DNA of 64,000 nt from NCBI GenBank assembly GCA_022813625.1, contig JAKLMB010000058.1:1-64000 (forward strand). The letters are read 5' to 3'. Under the pieces are notes generated by a model, which saw nothing but the letters and a program-made list of their open reading frames with translations, ran no database searches and was not told the DNA's origin. Positions 32,202-43,015 of this stretch are shown here, piece by piece; positions within the stretch are counted from its first letter, which is position 1, and each line of letters starts with the position of its first letter. Both the position numbers and the translations under genes were made by a program. This DNA comes from Aaosphaeria pasadenensis (taxonomy: Eukaryota; Ascomycota; Dothideomycetes; Pleosporales).

Positions 32202-33635
32202 ATGAGGTTCCTCTCTGTCGTTCTGGCCTCCCTGAGCCTTGTCTCGGCCATCAGTCTCAACACTAGGTCGGAAGACTACGACGGCTACCAAGTGTACCGC
32301 GTCAATGTCGGATCCAACGGCGAGAAGCTCCACGAAGTCATCGAGAAGCTCAGCCTCCAGACGTGGAAGGGTCGCGCCCTGACGAGCTCCGTGGTCGACG
32401 TCGTCGTGCCGCCGTCGGTGCTCGCCGAGTTCAAGAAGTCGACCGAGGGCATCGAGACGGCGCTGATGCACGAGAATCTCGGCGCATCGATCGCCGCCGA
32501 GTCGGAGGTGGCTGCTGCCCCTGCCGGTAAGTAATATCCCATCACATCCTGGGACCTCGCCTTGAAACGGGGAATCAACCGGACGTTTTTGCTGACATCA
32601 ATCGACACGTCCAGCATTCGCTGCCGCCGACAATGACTTCAGCACCCTGGCAGCGCCGAACCTCACCTGGTTTAATTCATACCACCCCATTGCGGACCAC
32701 ACGCAGTGGCTGAAGGACCTCGCGGCCGCGTACCCAGCCAACTCGGAGGTGTTCTCCGCCGGCAAGTCGCTGGAGGGCCGCGACATAAACGGCATCCACA
32801 TTTGGGGCAGCGGCGGCAAAGGCTCGCAGAAGGGCGTGGTATTCCACTCGACTGTGCACGCTCGAGAATGGATCACCAACATGGTACGTCCCCCCATTCC
32901 TTCCTCACACCCAAATCCTCTAACATTCACACCCAGGTAAACGAATACGCCGCCTACCAACTCCTCACCTCCACCGACCCCACCGTCCAAGCCTTCAAAA
33001 ACAAATACGACTTCTACATCCTCCCCATCGTGAACCCGGACGGCTTCGCCTACACGCAAACGACCAACCGCCTCTGGCGCAAGAACCGCCAGTCCACCCC
33101 GTCCGCCTCCTGCGTCGGCCGCGACATCAACCGCAACTGGCCGCACTCCTCGTGGCCGCAGCGCGAAGGCGCCTCCACGGCCCCCTGCGACGAAGACTAC
33201 AAGGGCCCATCCGCCGGCGACGGCGTGGAAACCAAAGTCCTCAAGGCGCACCTCGACTCCATCGCCGCGGGCAAGGGGGTCCAGTTGTACATGGACATCC
33301 ACTCGTACTCGCAACTGTGGATGTACCCGTACGGCTACACGTGCAGCGGCGCCGTGCCCAACGCTGCGAAGTACAAGTCGCTGACTGACGGGGCGGTTGC
33401 GGCGGTGAAGGCCGTGCACGGAACGACGTTTACGTCCGGTCCGATCTGTAATACGATTTATCAGGTCAGTGGCGATTCGGTGGATTATGCGTTGGAGAAT
33501 GCGAAGGCGACGTACTCGATGACGGTGGAGTTGAGGGATACCGGGAGGAATGGGTTCGTGTTGCCGTCGGCGCAGATTTTGCCGTCGGGCGAGGAGATGT
33601 GGGCGGGGTTGTCGTATTTGATTAAGAATATGTAG
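32202..33635 (+). CDS. Secreted zinc metallocarboxypeptidase A-like (peptidase family M14A), zymogen
   Basis: Three exons, 32202-32526, 32615-32883 and 32937-33635, give 430 residues; the two introns (88 and 53 nt) have GTAAGT/CCAG and GTACGT/CCCAG borders. A signal peptide (MRFLSVVLASLSLVSA) is followed by an M14 activation propeptide (YQVYRVNV ... VDVVVPP), then the catalytic domain. Zinc ligands are the H and E of STVHAREW and the H of MDIHSYSQ; the general base is the E of TVELRDTG; the FVLP region and two nearby cysteine pairs are typical. In the specificity loop, IYQVSGDSVDYAL has Val where B-type enzymes have Asp, so a preference for hydrophobic or aromatic C-terminal residues is inferred. 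It should act outside the cell in peptide digestion after removal of the propeptide. Confidence 0.95.
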
Positions 33636-35093
33636 ATGGATTTGACGATGACGAAGATGATGAAGATGATGAGACGACGACGATAGCGATATCATATCAT
33701 ATCATTGAATAAACTGCATTCATAATGGAAAGGAAAGAAGATCCACGTGGTGAACAAGTCTCAAAGTACCAATTGTCCTTCTCAAGCTTCACTAAAGTAC
33801 GGAGTAATGGCTCGAGATGGGTGAATTGCGTGGTAGAAAATGATATCACAACCACAACGGCTACCTACCACCGATACGAAAGCAAGAAGAACCAAACACC
33901 TACTTGGTTCCCCAAACTACCATCATCGACCATCGTTAAGAAACGTGTCTGGTGTAATGTGTGCAACAAAACCTCTCCATCCTTTTTGATTCTTCATTCC
34001 CCTATCCCTCCTTCTCGACTTCCATCTACCCCCCATGCCCCATTCTCGCTCTCTCTCGAGGACACGACAAGAACCAAAGGTGCAAGGATGCTATCTCCCA
34101 TACACACATATTCCAGCACAGAGTCACAAAGCGATAAGTCTGTCTAAACCATCCCTCCATCACTCAGGCCCCCTCGCACGTTACGACACATCAATTCACA
34201 CTCAAGACAGACCACACACTGCACTTCTCATTTTCATCATCAAATAAGAATAGTATTCATGTTTTTAAAAACCTTTTTCCTTTCTCTGTCTCTCTCGCAG
34301 TAGAGGGGGGTATACGGCTAGTTGTTACGAAGCGCGCACATTAACTTTGCCCATTGGAAAACCTTCAAGAATGAAGAACACGAAGAAGAATGAAGAATGA
34401 AAAGGACCAGAACATTTACAAGTTCGGTCGATTTGAGGGGAGAAGAAGAATGAAGAATGCAACTCGAAAGAGTTGGGAAAGACGCAAACGATGATGGCGA
34501 TAACGATGATGATGATGAATGAGCCCTTCCAGTCCGATGTTGTCCGTCCGTCCGATGACTGCCTATGTACAGCCAGAAGCCCCCCATCCCTTTCCTTTTG
34601 AGTGAAAAAACATGGTCCGCCTCCTGGCAACCCCCCGGACCCCCTAGCCTTTCCCTATTGACAAAGTGTGAATTATTCCCGTCTGACGACGGGAGAAAAA
34701 AGAAAGAAAGAAAGAAGAATGGATTGAAGTTGCGGGACTTTTTATATTTCTGGTGCGTGCGTGGATGCGACGCGACGCGAAGATAGAAGCAATAAGGTGA
34801 GCGAGAATGGTAGGTGTGTGTGTGCTCGATGGCAACAACAACGGAGAAGACAAAACAAAGGAAAAGCGATGACCAGAATGAGGAGAGTGTGAAAGAAGAA
34901 ACGAAGCCGCCCCCAAGACGAAAACAAGGAAACAAGGATTACCATAATGGTCGGTCCCCACGCAGAGGGGAAGCCTAATGAGAGAACAGAGTGGGTGTGG
35001 AGATTTGTCCTTTTGGTTTGAAACGCCGTCATATATGCATAAGGTCATGAGGAAAAAAGAAGAAAGAAAAAAGTAGTGTTGTCGAGTCCCGTT
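33636..35093. other. Convergent 3' spacer between carboxypeptidase and MDM34
   Basis: A GATGAn-type purine run follows the carboxypeptidase stop. The spacer also has a perfect TACGGAGTA (33798-33806), and an AAGA microsatellite near 34698-34716. The long frames on the minus strand at 34318-34935 are low-complexity Ser/Phe/Leu translations of purine-rich DNA. I see no gene. Confidence 0.6.
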
Positions 35094-36926
35094 TTAGATG
35101 GAGGCTTGATACGATGGAGGAGCATCGAGCTCTTCGTGCGATGAAGCCCACATCCCCTCAGCCGCCTTTGACGTGGTCTGTGGCTGCGTGGCGCGGTTAA
35201 ACTCGCGCTCTCGGTCTGCCTCGCGATCCTTCTCTTCTTGCACCTTGCGGGCAATCTCCTGCGCCATCTTGAGCATCCAAGCTTGTTCAAGAATGCCGCC
35301 GGAAGAAGAGGAGGCGGAGCTCTCCATCTGAGGAGGTGACATGGGAGGCAGCACGGAGGACAAGGTCGAGACTTTGTCGAACGACAATGATCGGAGGAGG
35401 GGAGAAGTTGCTTGCTGTGGAGGGCGGAGATGACTGCTGCGGAGTGGCGTTCTGCTCGAGTAGGAGCGCTTCCTTTCGTGCGCTGCCTCCTCCGCTTTCG
35501 ACTTCTGCTTGGATTTGGTAAACTTGGGTGCATCGGCCAGTATGGGTGCCGCGGGTAACAAAGGCTCGACGGGGCTCTTCTCGGAAATTGGAGCTGCCTC
35601 GCCGAGTTCGAAGCTTGAACGTCTGTTGAGTGTGCGCCTCTCTGGGGTCTTGGGTGGTGTTGCCAGTTCCTCTTCCAGCTCTCTCTCTTCCGGTACGCTC
35701 TCCGGGAAATCGCTCGCAGTCTCCGAGACGTTCGTGCTATGCAAGGGCGTGTTTGCTTCCGTGGAAACCTCAGACGACTCGGCGCCATCTTTATCCTTGC
35801 GTAGATTGACCACACGCTTCTTCCGCTTTCGCATGTTCGAGGTTCGTGAGCGATTGGCGCCAAGGGAAAGTCCCGCTGGTGCGGAAGAGTACGACGTCAT
35901 CGTGGGCCTGGAGCTAAGTGTTTCGTTTCCAGTGCTATCCGATGCGACGGATGAGCTGTGCGATTTCAAGCTTCCAAATGTAGATTGTATTCTTGATAGA
36001 CTCGATTGGGTGAGTGCAGGTGTCGAGGAGCCGGGGCTGTTCTGGTCGGAGTGGCTGGCCCAGGCACGGAAGACTGCTTCGCGAATGCCTGGTGTGAAAA
36101 GCGAGAGGGTGCGCTGCGACTCGGACAGTGCAGCGAGGCGCAGGATGTTCTTCTGTGAGAATGACGCGTGAATTTCGGATGGTTCGAGCGAAAGATCGGA
36201 AATGTGTGACAGGTCCAGGAGATTGCCAAACGCGTCCACAGCGTCCTGAGGAGGCGTGGCCAGGGGGTCAATACGTGCTGATTTATCATTCGCGTCGTCC
36301 AACCTCTTCTCTGCATCGTCGACTTGCTGGTATTCGGGATCGAGGAGGCGGTGGGATAACCGATGGATGATGGCCGGGAGGTCGTCCATGAAGAGAACGC
36401 GAAGCTGCTTCTCGATTTCCTTCTGCAAGTAATCGCGGACGAAAGGGATCGAATCGAACGTGGACGAGACCTTCAAGGATTCGAGAGGGTCGTTGCGGAA
36501 GACCAGAGTCAAGCCTTTTTGCTTCGAGAAGACCAAAATGACGAAACCTGATAATCGAATGTCGGATAGCGTAATGGCGAGCGGTATTGTCAGACCTTCG
36601 GCGGCGGCCAAAGGTTCTGGCGACGCGAAGCTTGGTCTCGTGGACAGCAATGTGTTGAGCGGATTTGCCTGAACCTTTGTTTTGAGCGTTAAAAAAGCAT
36701 CGCCAGCGTACGACATTTTGAAAATTCCTCTGAACCTGTCCTCGGCCAAATCTCCAATCTCTAGTATTTCCAATTCGGGGGGCGTGGTTCCTAGGTTGAG
36801 CTCTGTGACGATGATGTCGTCAACGATGATCGGCGGCTTAGGGGATTTATTTAGCGCAGTGGTCAACATGTCGCGCGCTCGCGAGGTGTCCGCGATGAGC
36901 GGCGACCAGTTGAAGTTGAAGGCCAT
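35094..36926 (-). CDS. mdm34: MDM34, ERMES complex subunit (mitochondrial distribution and morphology protein 34)
   Basis: One exon, 610 residues, ATG to TAA. The start MAFNFNWSPL and the SMP-type lipid-binding domain over the first roughly 195 residues (PPIIVDDIIVTELNLGTTPP, GIFKMSYAGDAFLTLKTKVQANPL, RLSGFVILVFSKQKGLTLVFRNDPLESLKVSSTFDS) are characteristic of MDM34. With MMM1, MDM12 and MDM10 it forms the ER-mitochondria encounter structure that tethers the two organelles and transfers phospholipids; MDM34 sits on the mitochondrial outer membrane. The C-terminal two thirds are Ser/Pro/Glu-rich and probably disordered, with a basic stretch (NMRKRKKRVVNLRKDKDG) seen in many homologues. The length is normal for filamentous fungi, which have longer tails than yeast. 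A CAGGCTTT tandem repeat lies about 465 bp upstream of the ATG. Confidence 0.95.
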   Translation of the reverse strand: MAFNFNWSPLIADTSRARDMLTTALNKSPKPPIIVDDIIVTELNLGTTPPELEILEIGDLAEDRFRGIFKMSYAGDAFLTLKTKVQANPLNTLLSTRPSFASPEPLAAAEGLTIPLAITLSDIRLSGFVILVFSKQKGLTLVFRNDPLESLKVSSTFDSIPFVRDYLQKEIEKQLRVLFMDDLPAIIHRLSHRLLDPEYQQVDDAEKRLDDANDKSARIDPLATPPQDAVDAFGNLLDLSHISDLSLEPSEIHASFSQKNILRLAALSESQRTLSLFTPGIREAVFRAWASHSDQNSPGSSTPALTQSSLSRIQSTFGSLKSHSSSVASDSTGNETLSSRPTMTSYSSAPAGLSLGANRSRTSNMRKRKKRVVNLRKDKDGAESSEVSTEANTPLHSTNVSETASDFPESVPEERELEEELATPPKTPERRTLNRRSSFELGEAAPISEKSPVEPLLPAAPILADAPKFTKSKQKSKAEEAAHERKRSYSSRTPLRSSHLRPPQQATSPLLRSLSFDKVSTLSSVLPPMSPPQMESSASSSSGGILEQAWMLKMAQEIARKVQEEKDREADREREFNRATQPQTTSKAAEGMWASSHEELDAPPSYQASI

Positions 36927-38710
36927 GGCGAAGAATCAGGTAAGTCGGTGGATGCGACGAAGATTTAGAGGCCAGAGTTGGCGGGTGTTGATGGGGAGGG
37001 CGTTGGAAGTGTCGCGTGCATGCCTTTGGTCGCCGCGTGAACGCAATCCTGCCAGGAAACTGGGCAGGACGACGAAAAAAGTCCGGGGTACTTTGTGGCA
37101 GAAATAAGAGAAGTCGGGTGGGCGTATTTTAGGTAGGGACAGGTGACGTCCGATGAACGCGAGGGGATTGGCAACCGGCGTGATGGGTGTGGAGGAGTGG
37201 TGTGAGGTGGTGAATTGGTGATGATGAAAGGAGAGTGTGTGTGTAGTGTGTAGTGTGTGGTGTGAGCGAGAGTAGAGAAAGTAGAGAAATTACGAGGTAG
37301 GTAGGTCTAAGGTAGGGAACTGATGAGCGGGCCCTAAGGTTCTTTAGGGATGGAGAAGATGATGAAAAGGCGCAGTTGGACAAGGGAGGGTTGCCAGGCT
37401 TTGCAGGCTCTGCAGGCTTTTGCAGGCTTTTTGCAGGTGGCAGGGACTACTAACACTACTACTGTACCTTCCGTCGGTGTCGGCATGTCGGTCGTCGGTT
37501 AAGCACCTCTTCCACTTCCTCTCTCATAGTAAAATTCTAAATCAACACAACATACTTCCTACCATCTGCCTACACACATATATATAATTATATCTGGACA
37601 ACAATTCACTTCTTACTTCTTGCTACCTATCTATGCATCTGCTTACCATCTAATAATACCACAAAGATACACACAGATGAACACAGACTCTCTCACCCTC
37701 CGATGGATGCGCCGGCCGGGCGGAGATAATCGGGGCCATGCACACAATGCCATCCCGTATTATCCTCTTCCTGGACTAACCTCGTCTGATCCTCCCATCT
37801 AGCCAAGGGCGTTAAACTTGCGGTGTATCGACACACACGTAGTTTCTTGCGCAAGAGAAGGGAAAAAATAACCACACTCTCCGTTACTCCATGAAACTTA
37901 TGGAGAAAGCGGTGTCGCCGGATGAGCTGGGCACACGATCCAGAGATGCAACCACGCAACTTTTGTCCTAGCCATTCCTTCAATTCTAGAATGTGCCACT
38001 GTTCTGGACCTATGATCCCTCCCTTCGATTTCACGATATCCTTGAAAGGTGCACTCCGTATGCGACGCTATGCTTCTTATCGTCTTGTCTCTGGGGAAAT
38101 TCATCTTTGACGTGGGCGATCAGTACATTTGACTCGGAGTCATGGTCACTGTCAATTGATTGACATGGACATGGACATTCGATGGACAAGCATCCCCTTA
38201 AACGCGTGCGCGCAATCCCCGTTGGACACTGTGGGACAGCCCTACACGTGCCATTGCTCCTTCATCGTACACGCTGGCTAGCCTATCTTCGCTCTCATCT
38301 CTGTCCGAAACCCCAGTCAACCCCCCAACTCGTCGAGTGGGAAAGCGGCCATGGCTCTTGGGGTAGGAAAGGGGGTGGAGCTTTGTTTTTCGAATGCCCT
38401 TGTGACCTATTCAGATTGGCGATTAGCTTCCGTTGTCGCCATGATTAGATTGTCGGAGAGGAATGATCATGTTTACGGAGGACAAAACCTTCAAATATTA
38501 AAGGGGACGTCGTGGTAGACGCGTCTGCCGATGGAGTGAATGCACCCTCACGTGACGACTTTGATAGCCCCCATCCGTGCGACTGTGGGCTTACCCGAGA
38601 GCACAAGCCAACATATACACATCTCTAGCATACTCTACAACTCCGGAAATACTTCAATTCCGTTCCCGAATTTCAAAATAAGCCCTCACCCCCCCATCTC
38701 TAATCACAAC
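36927..38710. other. Promoter of MDM34 and 3' region of ECM15-like gene
   Basis: This contains the imperfect CAGGCTTT tandem at 37391-37440 and GT-rich runs near 37220-37265 in the MDM34 promoter. No reading frame in 37.2-38.7 kb looks coding. Confidence 0.6.
37391..37440. repeat. Imperfect tandem repeat of CAGGCTTTTG-type units
   Basis: Five GCAGGC/CCAGGC cores are spaced by 3-6 T-rich bases (TTTGCAGGC, TCTGCAGGC, TTTTGCAGGC, TTTTTGCAGG). They form a short irregular tandem about 465-515 bp upstream of the MDM34 start codon. Confidence 0.7.
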
Positions 38711-39483
38711 TCATGCACCACCCTCCTCCTCCTCCTTCAGAATCTTCTCCACCGCATCCACCTTATCCTGGAACCCCTGCTTCTTATCCGTCCGCGTGCC
38801 GATCCTGACCGAGCTCTGTATCCTCACGACGCCCTGCGAGTGGATCAGCGCGTGGCATTGGCCTATCACGCGCGTGACGTCGTCCCAGGAGCCTTCTGTG
38901 GAAACCCCACGCGAGGTGTGTCGTTAGAGAACAAACTTCTTCAGTGTATATAGTAGAGCTGTAGAATAAAGAATAGAGAAATAGAATGGTGGAGGGTATA
39001 GGAATGGGGGAGGTTGATGTGTGGGTGATGATACAGTGTAGCAGTGCAGGGCAATAGTGGTATCGTGATACCAAAAGAAACAACAAACCACAGAAAATCA
39101 ACTCGATTTCCGAGTTTCCGATTTTTCCGATCTTTCTCCAACATCACCCCTCCCTCACCCGTACTACGCAAACCACAATATCCCCGCGTACGAGAAGGAC
39201 TTCAATTTCTAGACTCTTCCACACATACATGCATGCATGCATGCATCAAGTGGGGGGCAAGGGAAGGAAAGAAAAGGAAAGAAGGGAAATGAAACGCACC
39301 AACGGTAGTCCCCGCGCTGTGCAGGGAGAACTTCAGACCGCTCTTTGCGAGCAGGCGCTGGACGGCGGCGACCTCGCGGGCGACGGATGGCGTCGGCGTG
39401 CCGAGGGGTATGAGGCAGAAGTCTGCGATGCAGGATTCGGGCGTGGGTATGCTGTCAAGCGATGTCGTTGCTGAGGACGCCAT
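38711..39483 (-). CDS. ECM15-like protein, UPF0045/thiamine-binding (MTH1187 family)
   Basis: Two exons, 39300-39483 and 38711-38895, encode 122 residues. The donor GTGCGT and acceptor CCACAG join SAGTTV to EGSWDDV in phase, exactly where the family is continuous. Conserved features are CLIPLGTPTPSVAREVAAVQ near the N-terminus, GLKFSLHSAGTTVEGSWDDVTRVIG in the middle, and RIGTRTDKK toward the C-terminus. The family (yeast ECM15, bacterial YkoF/MTH1187-like, PF01910) forms ferredoxin-like tetramers; bacterial members bind thiamine or its precursors. A cytosolic thiamine-related role is inferred, as fungal members remain poorly characterised. The intron is unusually long for this window (404 nt) and contains a TGCA-rich GCATGCATGC run. 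The length is normal for the family. Confidence 0.92.
39228..39246. repeat. CATG/GCAT tetranucleotide run in ECM15-like intron
   Basis: A run of consecutive ATGC tetramers (ACATGCATGCATGCATGCAT) lies inside the 404-nt intron. It is self-complementary. Confidence 0.8.
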
Positions 39484-40262
39484 TGTGATTTATGGTACTC
39501 CGTAAATTTTTTGAGAAATGGGTTGTTTGATTGAATGGGTGGAGGTGGGATGGGATGGGTGTGGTGTGTTGTTGAGGATGGTGGTTCGTTTCGTGGGATG
39601 AGGGTTTATGTGTAGGTGGGTGGTTCCGATGGAGGGATAGTGGTGATTGGTCGGGTGGGATGTTGATGTTCGCTTGGTGGGGTTGGTCTACACGGTACAT
39701 AAATTCATTTTCTTGACTTCGCGGTTCGTATTTCCGTCACAAGGGAAAAAAAGATAGACAAGGTAATGCTCGTATGCAGTGTGGGGTCATCAACGATTCC
39801 GATACGCAGTCGTGCCGTTAGTGGGATGCATTGAACGATGGGGGATGACGACCAACGTACTCCGTACTCTTACTAAAGTGTTAGCAGCACGAGTTAGATG
39901 CACGATTGTGGGGATGGTCTTTGCAAGTGTTTCATTTGGCGCTGTTTGGTCTGGCCAAGTCGATTAAACATCAACTATCTATGTGCTATCGATACGAGTA
40001 GCTAGCAAGAGAGTGTTTTCCGTCCATGCGAAATGCAATCGTCTAATCGCTTCCATCGCGATCTGCTACTAGTGATTAGTAGTCTTGGAGGTACTGACTA
40101 CGCCGAGTGCAGTATGTATGATAAAAGTATGAAAAGAAGAAGAAAAAAACGCCGTCGCCATGCACATATGTGAGATCGTTCCTTCATGCCCAAATGCCTT
40201 TTGACCCGTTCCAAACTAGTAATAAATAATAAAGGAAGGAAATAATACAAAAAATGTTCTTT
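39484..40262. other. Spacer between ECM15-like and PLC-like genes
   Basis: The promoter of the leftward ECM15-like gene, with two copies of the TACTCCGTA motif (39496-39504 and 39858-39866), and the 3' region of the PLC-like gene. No gene is visible. Confidence 0.6.
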
Positions 40263-41330
40263 TTACATGCCGAACGAGATGGCAGCGACAACGGCTACCA
40301 CGACTGCAAACATGCTTCCTTGCTGTCGTGATACACCAGATGTCTCTTGCAATACCTCGGCGGGTGCGCTCCTGCGGCCAGTGGGGTTGGAGACGCTGTT
40401 CGCTGTGTCGACGCTCCCAATGGCTGGTCCGACGTTGAAGAAGTCGACGAGCACAAAGGTAGGCGGCTTGCTGTAGACACCAGTGCAGCTCGTGATGGCT
40501 TCACCTAGAGATCCAAGTCCGGTCTGGGCATTGGTCGTGCCGATGTAGGTGTCGTTGGGGGATTGGATACCAAAGAGCTGGACAGAGTAGAGGAAGTGGT
40601 TCATGAAGAACATGCGGCCGGACGTGGCGGCCTGCTCTGTGGTGAGTGGGCTTGGTCGGTTGGGTGTGCAGGAGTAGGCGGTCGGAGTCTCGTTCTCGAA
40701 GTCGTTCTCGAATATAAATGTGAACTCGTCCATGAGGTAAGGGTACTGAGCACTCGGGGTGAGCGAAGCAACGAAAGTCATCAGCCTTGTCCCGTTCGAG
40801 ATGAGAGACTGAAGAGTGGGCCACGTCTCGGGAGGTTGAGATAGTGACGGAGGTGAGTAGGCCAACTTATCGAGCCCAGTAGACTCGAAAGATGCACCCA
40901 GCTCAGCTGGTGAGGCATTGTCAGAGTTCACCAACAGGACCGTGACTACGTCGTTCGGGTTGCTGTCCATCCATGACTTGATCTCGCTGAGCCATTCTTC
41001 TAAAGTACCTGCATCCAAGAGATCACAGCTGCTATGGCACATATGCCATGCGCTGTTTCCACTTGTGTTGTTCTTCTTGTGGACCTGGCCAGACAATAGT
41101 CGAACACCTGATTCGAGTTGTGTCCTAGTGTTGTAGTATTGGTTGCCCGATGTAGAGAACGACGTGGTCGAGTCTCGAAGGAATGGGGAGTTGTGAGCCC
41201 CGAGATGTGTTATGTTGTTGTACGCCTTATCGCAGAGCGAAGGCGAGTTATTACATGCTGTCTGTGCCGAAGCGGTTGTGTATAGCAATGGTAGTGCCAA
41301 AGAAGCCTGCAAGAGGGCTTTGAAAAACAT
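40263..41330 (-). CDS. Secreted, probably GPI-anchored PLC-like phosphodiesterase
   Basis: One exon, 355 residues from the ATG at 41330; the open frame continues four codons upstream but only to a TTG. The start MFFKALLQASLALPLLYTTASAQ is a signal peptide. The catalytic-fold motifs of the PI-PLC-like superfamily follow: NNITHLGAHNSPF with the first active-site histidine, LESGVRLLSGQVH, WHMCHSSCDLLDAGTLEEWLSEI with the second histidine region, and DVVTVLLVNSDNASP. Several NxS/T sequons and cysteines fit a secreted glycoprotein. The C-terminus (Ser/Gly-rich, then MFAVVVAVVAAISFGM) is a hydrophobic GPI-attachment signal, so the protein is probably tethered to the membrane or wall. The family cleaves phosphodiesters or GPI-like glycolipids, but the substrate is unknown. 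It shares a 1.1-kb divergent promoter with the calycin-like gene. Confidence 0.88.
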   Translation of the reverse strand: MFFKALLQASLALPLLYTTASAQTACNNSPSLCDKAYNNITHLGAHNSPFLRDSTTSFSTSGNQYYNTRTQLESGVRLLSGQVHKKNNTSGNSAWHMCHSSCDLLDAGTLEEWLSEIKSWMDSNPNDVVTVLLVNSDNASPAELGASFESTGLDKLAYSPPSLSQPPETWPTLQSLISNGTRLMTFVASLTPSAQYPYLMDEFTFIFENDFENETPTAYSCTPNRPSPLTTEQAATSGRMFFMNHFLYSVQLFGIQSPNDTYIGTTNAQTGLGSLGEAITSCTGVYSKPPTFVLVDFFNVGPAIGSVDTANSVSNPTGRRSAPAEVLQETSGVSRQQGSMFAVVVAVVAAISFGM

Positions 41331-42421
41331 ATTGATCGACAAATGCTTCAGCTAGATTAATAACGACAGAAGTGACTGGTTTGGTCGTGGAATTGATAGT
41401 ATAGTCAAGTGGTTGAGTATGAAGTGACTGTATTGATAGCGACCGGGGGAGTGCGGAGTAGATGACCTTGATATGGGCCGTTGAAAATGGAAGTGAGCAG
41501 AAATGGGACGTCAACGCCACGCAGGTCTATGGGTTTGTTATGTAGATTCAGCTTCCAGAGCCTCAGCCTACAAATGATTATACAAAAAAGAAAGGCAAGA
41601 GGCAAAATGGTTGGCGGTGGCAGGATATTGTGGACCCGTATGCTCACTTACACAGCCCCGCGAGACGCGGAAGGGTTTCAGGCGTCGTCAGCTACGTCTC
41701 GCCGAGAGCTTTGCGGATCCTCGCGACGTTACTGAGACCAATAATGGTCAGTGCTCTATATTTAGCCGGTGTTGAGATCATAATAACGGCCACTGCCACC
41801 AAGAAATATTGATGTTTTACGCTGTTTGAAAGTGTTCTTGTCTGTGGGAGGTTGGTCCCTTTGCCGGTGTGATGTCAAAGAGGCAGAGGTGAACAAGCGA
41901 TGCGCGTGGCCTTCCCCTTTACGGACTGGCTCGGTTGCTCCGGCTGTGTCTTTCCCGGTACATCTGCTGTCGATCTCCCAGCCCTACAAATAACTACACG
42001 CCATGACTTTTAACGGTGCAACCCTCGTACAGGCTACGAGTACGGAGGAATACTGTCCTATCACCCATTGCGGTTGACAGCTGCAGCTCGGGTCACCAAG
42101 AGCCGCCTGCAAGATGTATCTCTTTTTGTGTTGATGTAAACATCCCCTCCCCATCATCGACACTCTGTTCAAGACCGTGATTGAAGACACGAAGAAGCTT
42201 CATACAACAACCTCCAATTACCACTCGGTGCAAAACTATTGAACAGCTGTGCTACTATACCCAGACAGTGCGCGCCTCTCTCGCCTCAACGCGCCTCTTC
42301 CCTCGCAGCATCCTCCCAGCCAGGATCCAGCCACGCCGCCAATACTTCCGCCTCCAGTGTACTCGTCACCACCCCCAGCCTACCTTCGTATCCACTTTCT
42401 CTACTGGTAAACTCTACCACC
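41331..42421. other. Divergent promoter, PLC-like and calycin-like genes
   Basis: No gene seen. The right 200 bp (about 42220-42420) are pyrimidine-rich and form the leader of the rightward calycin-like gene. The open frame extends upstream there only through a TTG start. Confidence 0.6.
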
Positions 42422-43015
42422 ATGTCATCCGACATCACTCTGCGTTCACCTTCGAGCCTAAAGTCTGAGATCCAGCCATCTGTCTCGCCCCCGACGCTGG
42501 CTTGGCTGCAGGGGTCATGGAACGTCACCCATTCCACGCTCCCCATGTGGAAGAAGAGCCGCAACGTCCGAATCACCTATAAACAGATCCCCAATACTTC
42601 GCCGGCCCACCTCGACGATCTAGTGACCTACCAGTCGCTCGACTCCACGAAACTCAAGACTGTCCGCGGCGTCGACAAGCCGTTTGACGTTCCCGGCACG
42701 GCACCCGAGCCTGCTGAAGACGCGGCGAGCCCAGCCTACCAGTGGAGAGGCAAAGGTTGGCTGGCGATTGCGAGCTCAAAGTGGGAAATATTGGGATATG
42801 GAGACGTTCCAGGCTCGGACAACCAATGGGTGGTCACATACTTTGCGAAGACATTGTTCACGCCCGCTGGCGTGGATTTCTACTCGAGAAAGGGCGGCTT
42901 GAATGAGGAGACCATTGAGAAAATCAAGGCTGCCCTTGCTGGTTTAGGCGGAGAAGTTGCGAATTTAGCCAAGGAGATTTTCCCCGTCAAAATGGATGAT
43001 GCGAGAACAGATTGA
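42422..43015 (+). CDS. Calycin/lipocalin-like small fungal protein, function unknown
   Basis: One exon of 197 residues. The ATG at 42422 lies in a good context (CTACCACCATGTC). The N-terminal LAWLQGSWNVTHSTLPMW contains the G-x-W motif that opens lipocalin-type beta barrels. Alternating strands (RNVRITYKQI, HLDDLVTYQSL, YQWRGKGWLAIASSKWEILGYGD, NQWVVTYFAKTLFTPAGVDFYSRKGG) suggest a calycin fold, and the C-terminal helix TIEKIKAALAGLGGEVANLAKEIF closes the domain. There is no signal peptide, so a cytosolic ligand-binding protein is likely. The ligand is unknown. Similar proteins exist in other ascomycetes as I recall them, without assigned function. Confidence 0.8.
   Translation: MSSDITLRSPSSLKSEIQPSVSPPTLAWLQGSWNVTHSTLPMWKKSRNVRITYKQIPNTSPAHLDDLVTYQSLDSTKLKTVRGVDKPFDVPGTAPEPAEDAASPAYQWRGKGWLAIASSKWEILGYGDVPGSDNQWVVTYFAKTLFTPAGVDFYSRKGGLNEETIEKIKAALAGLGGEVANLAKEIFPVKMDDARTD

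Noticed and set aside
34318..35048. Overlapping minus-strand frames of up to 205 codons
   Set aside because: They are Phe/Ser/Leu-rich translations of purine-rich 3' spacer DNA in three frames at once.
38896..39299. TPP riboswitch in the ECM15-like intron
   Set aside because: I could not see the conserved CTGAGA and pyrophosphate-sensor elements, so it is not annotated.
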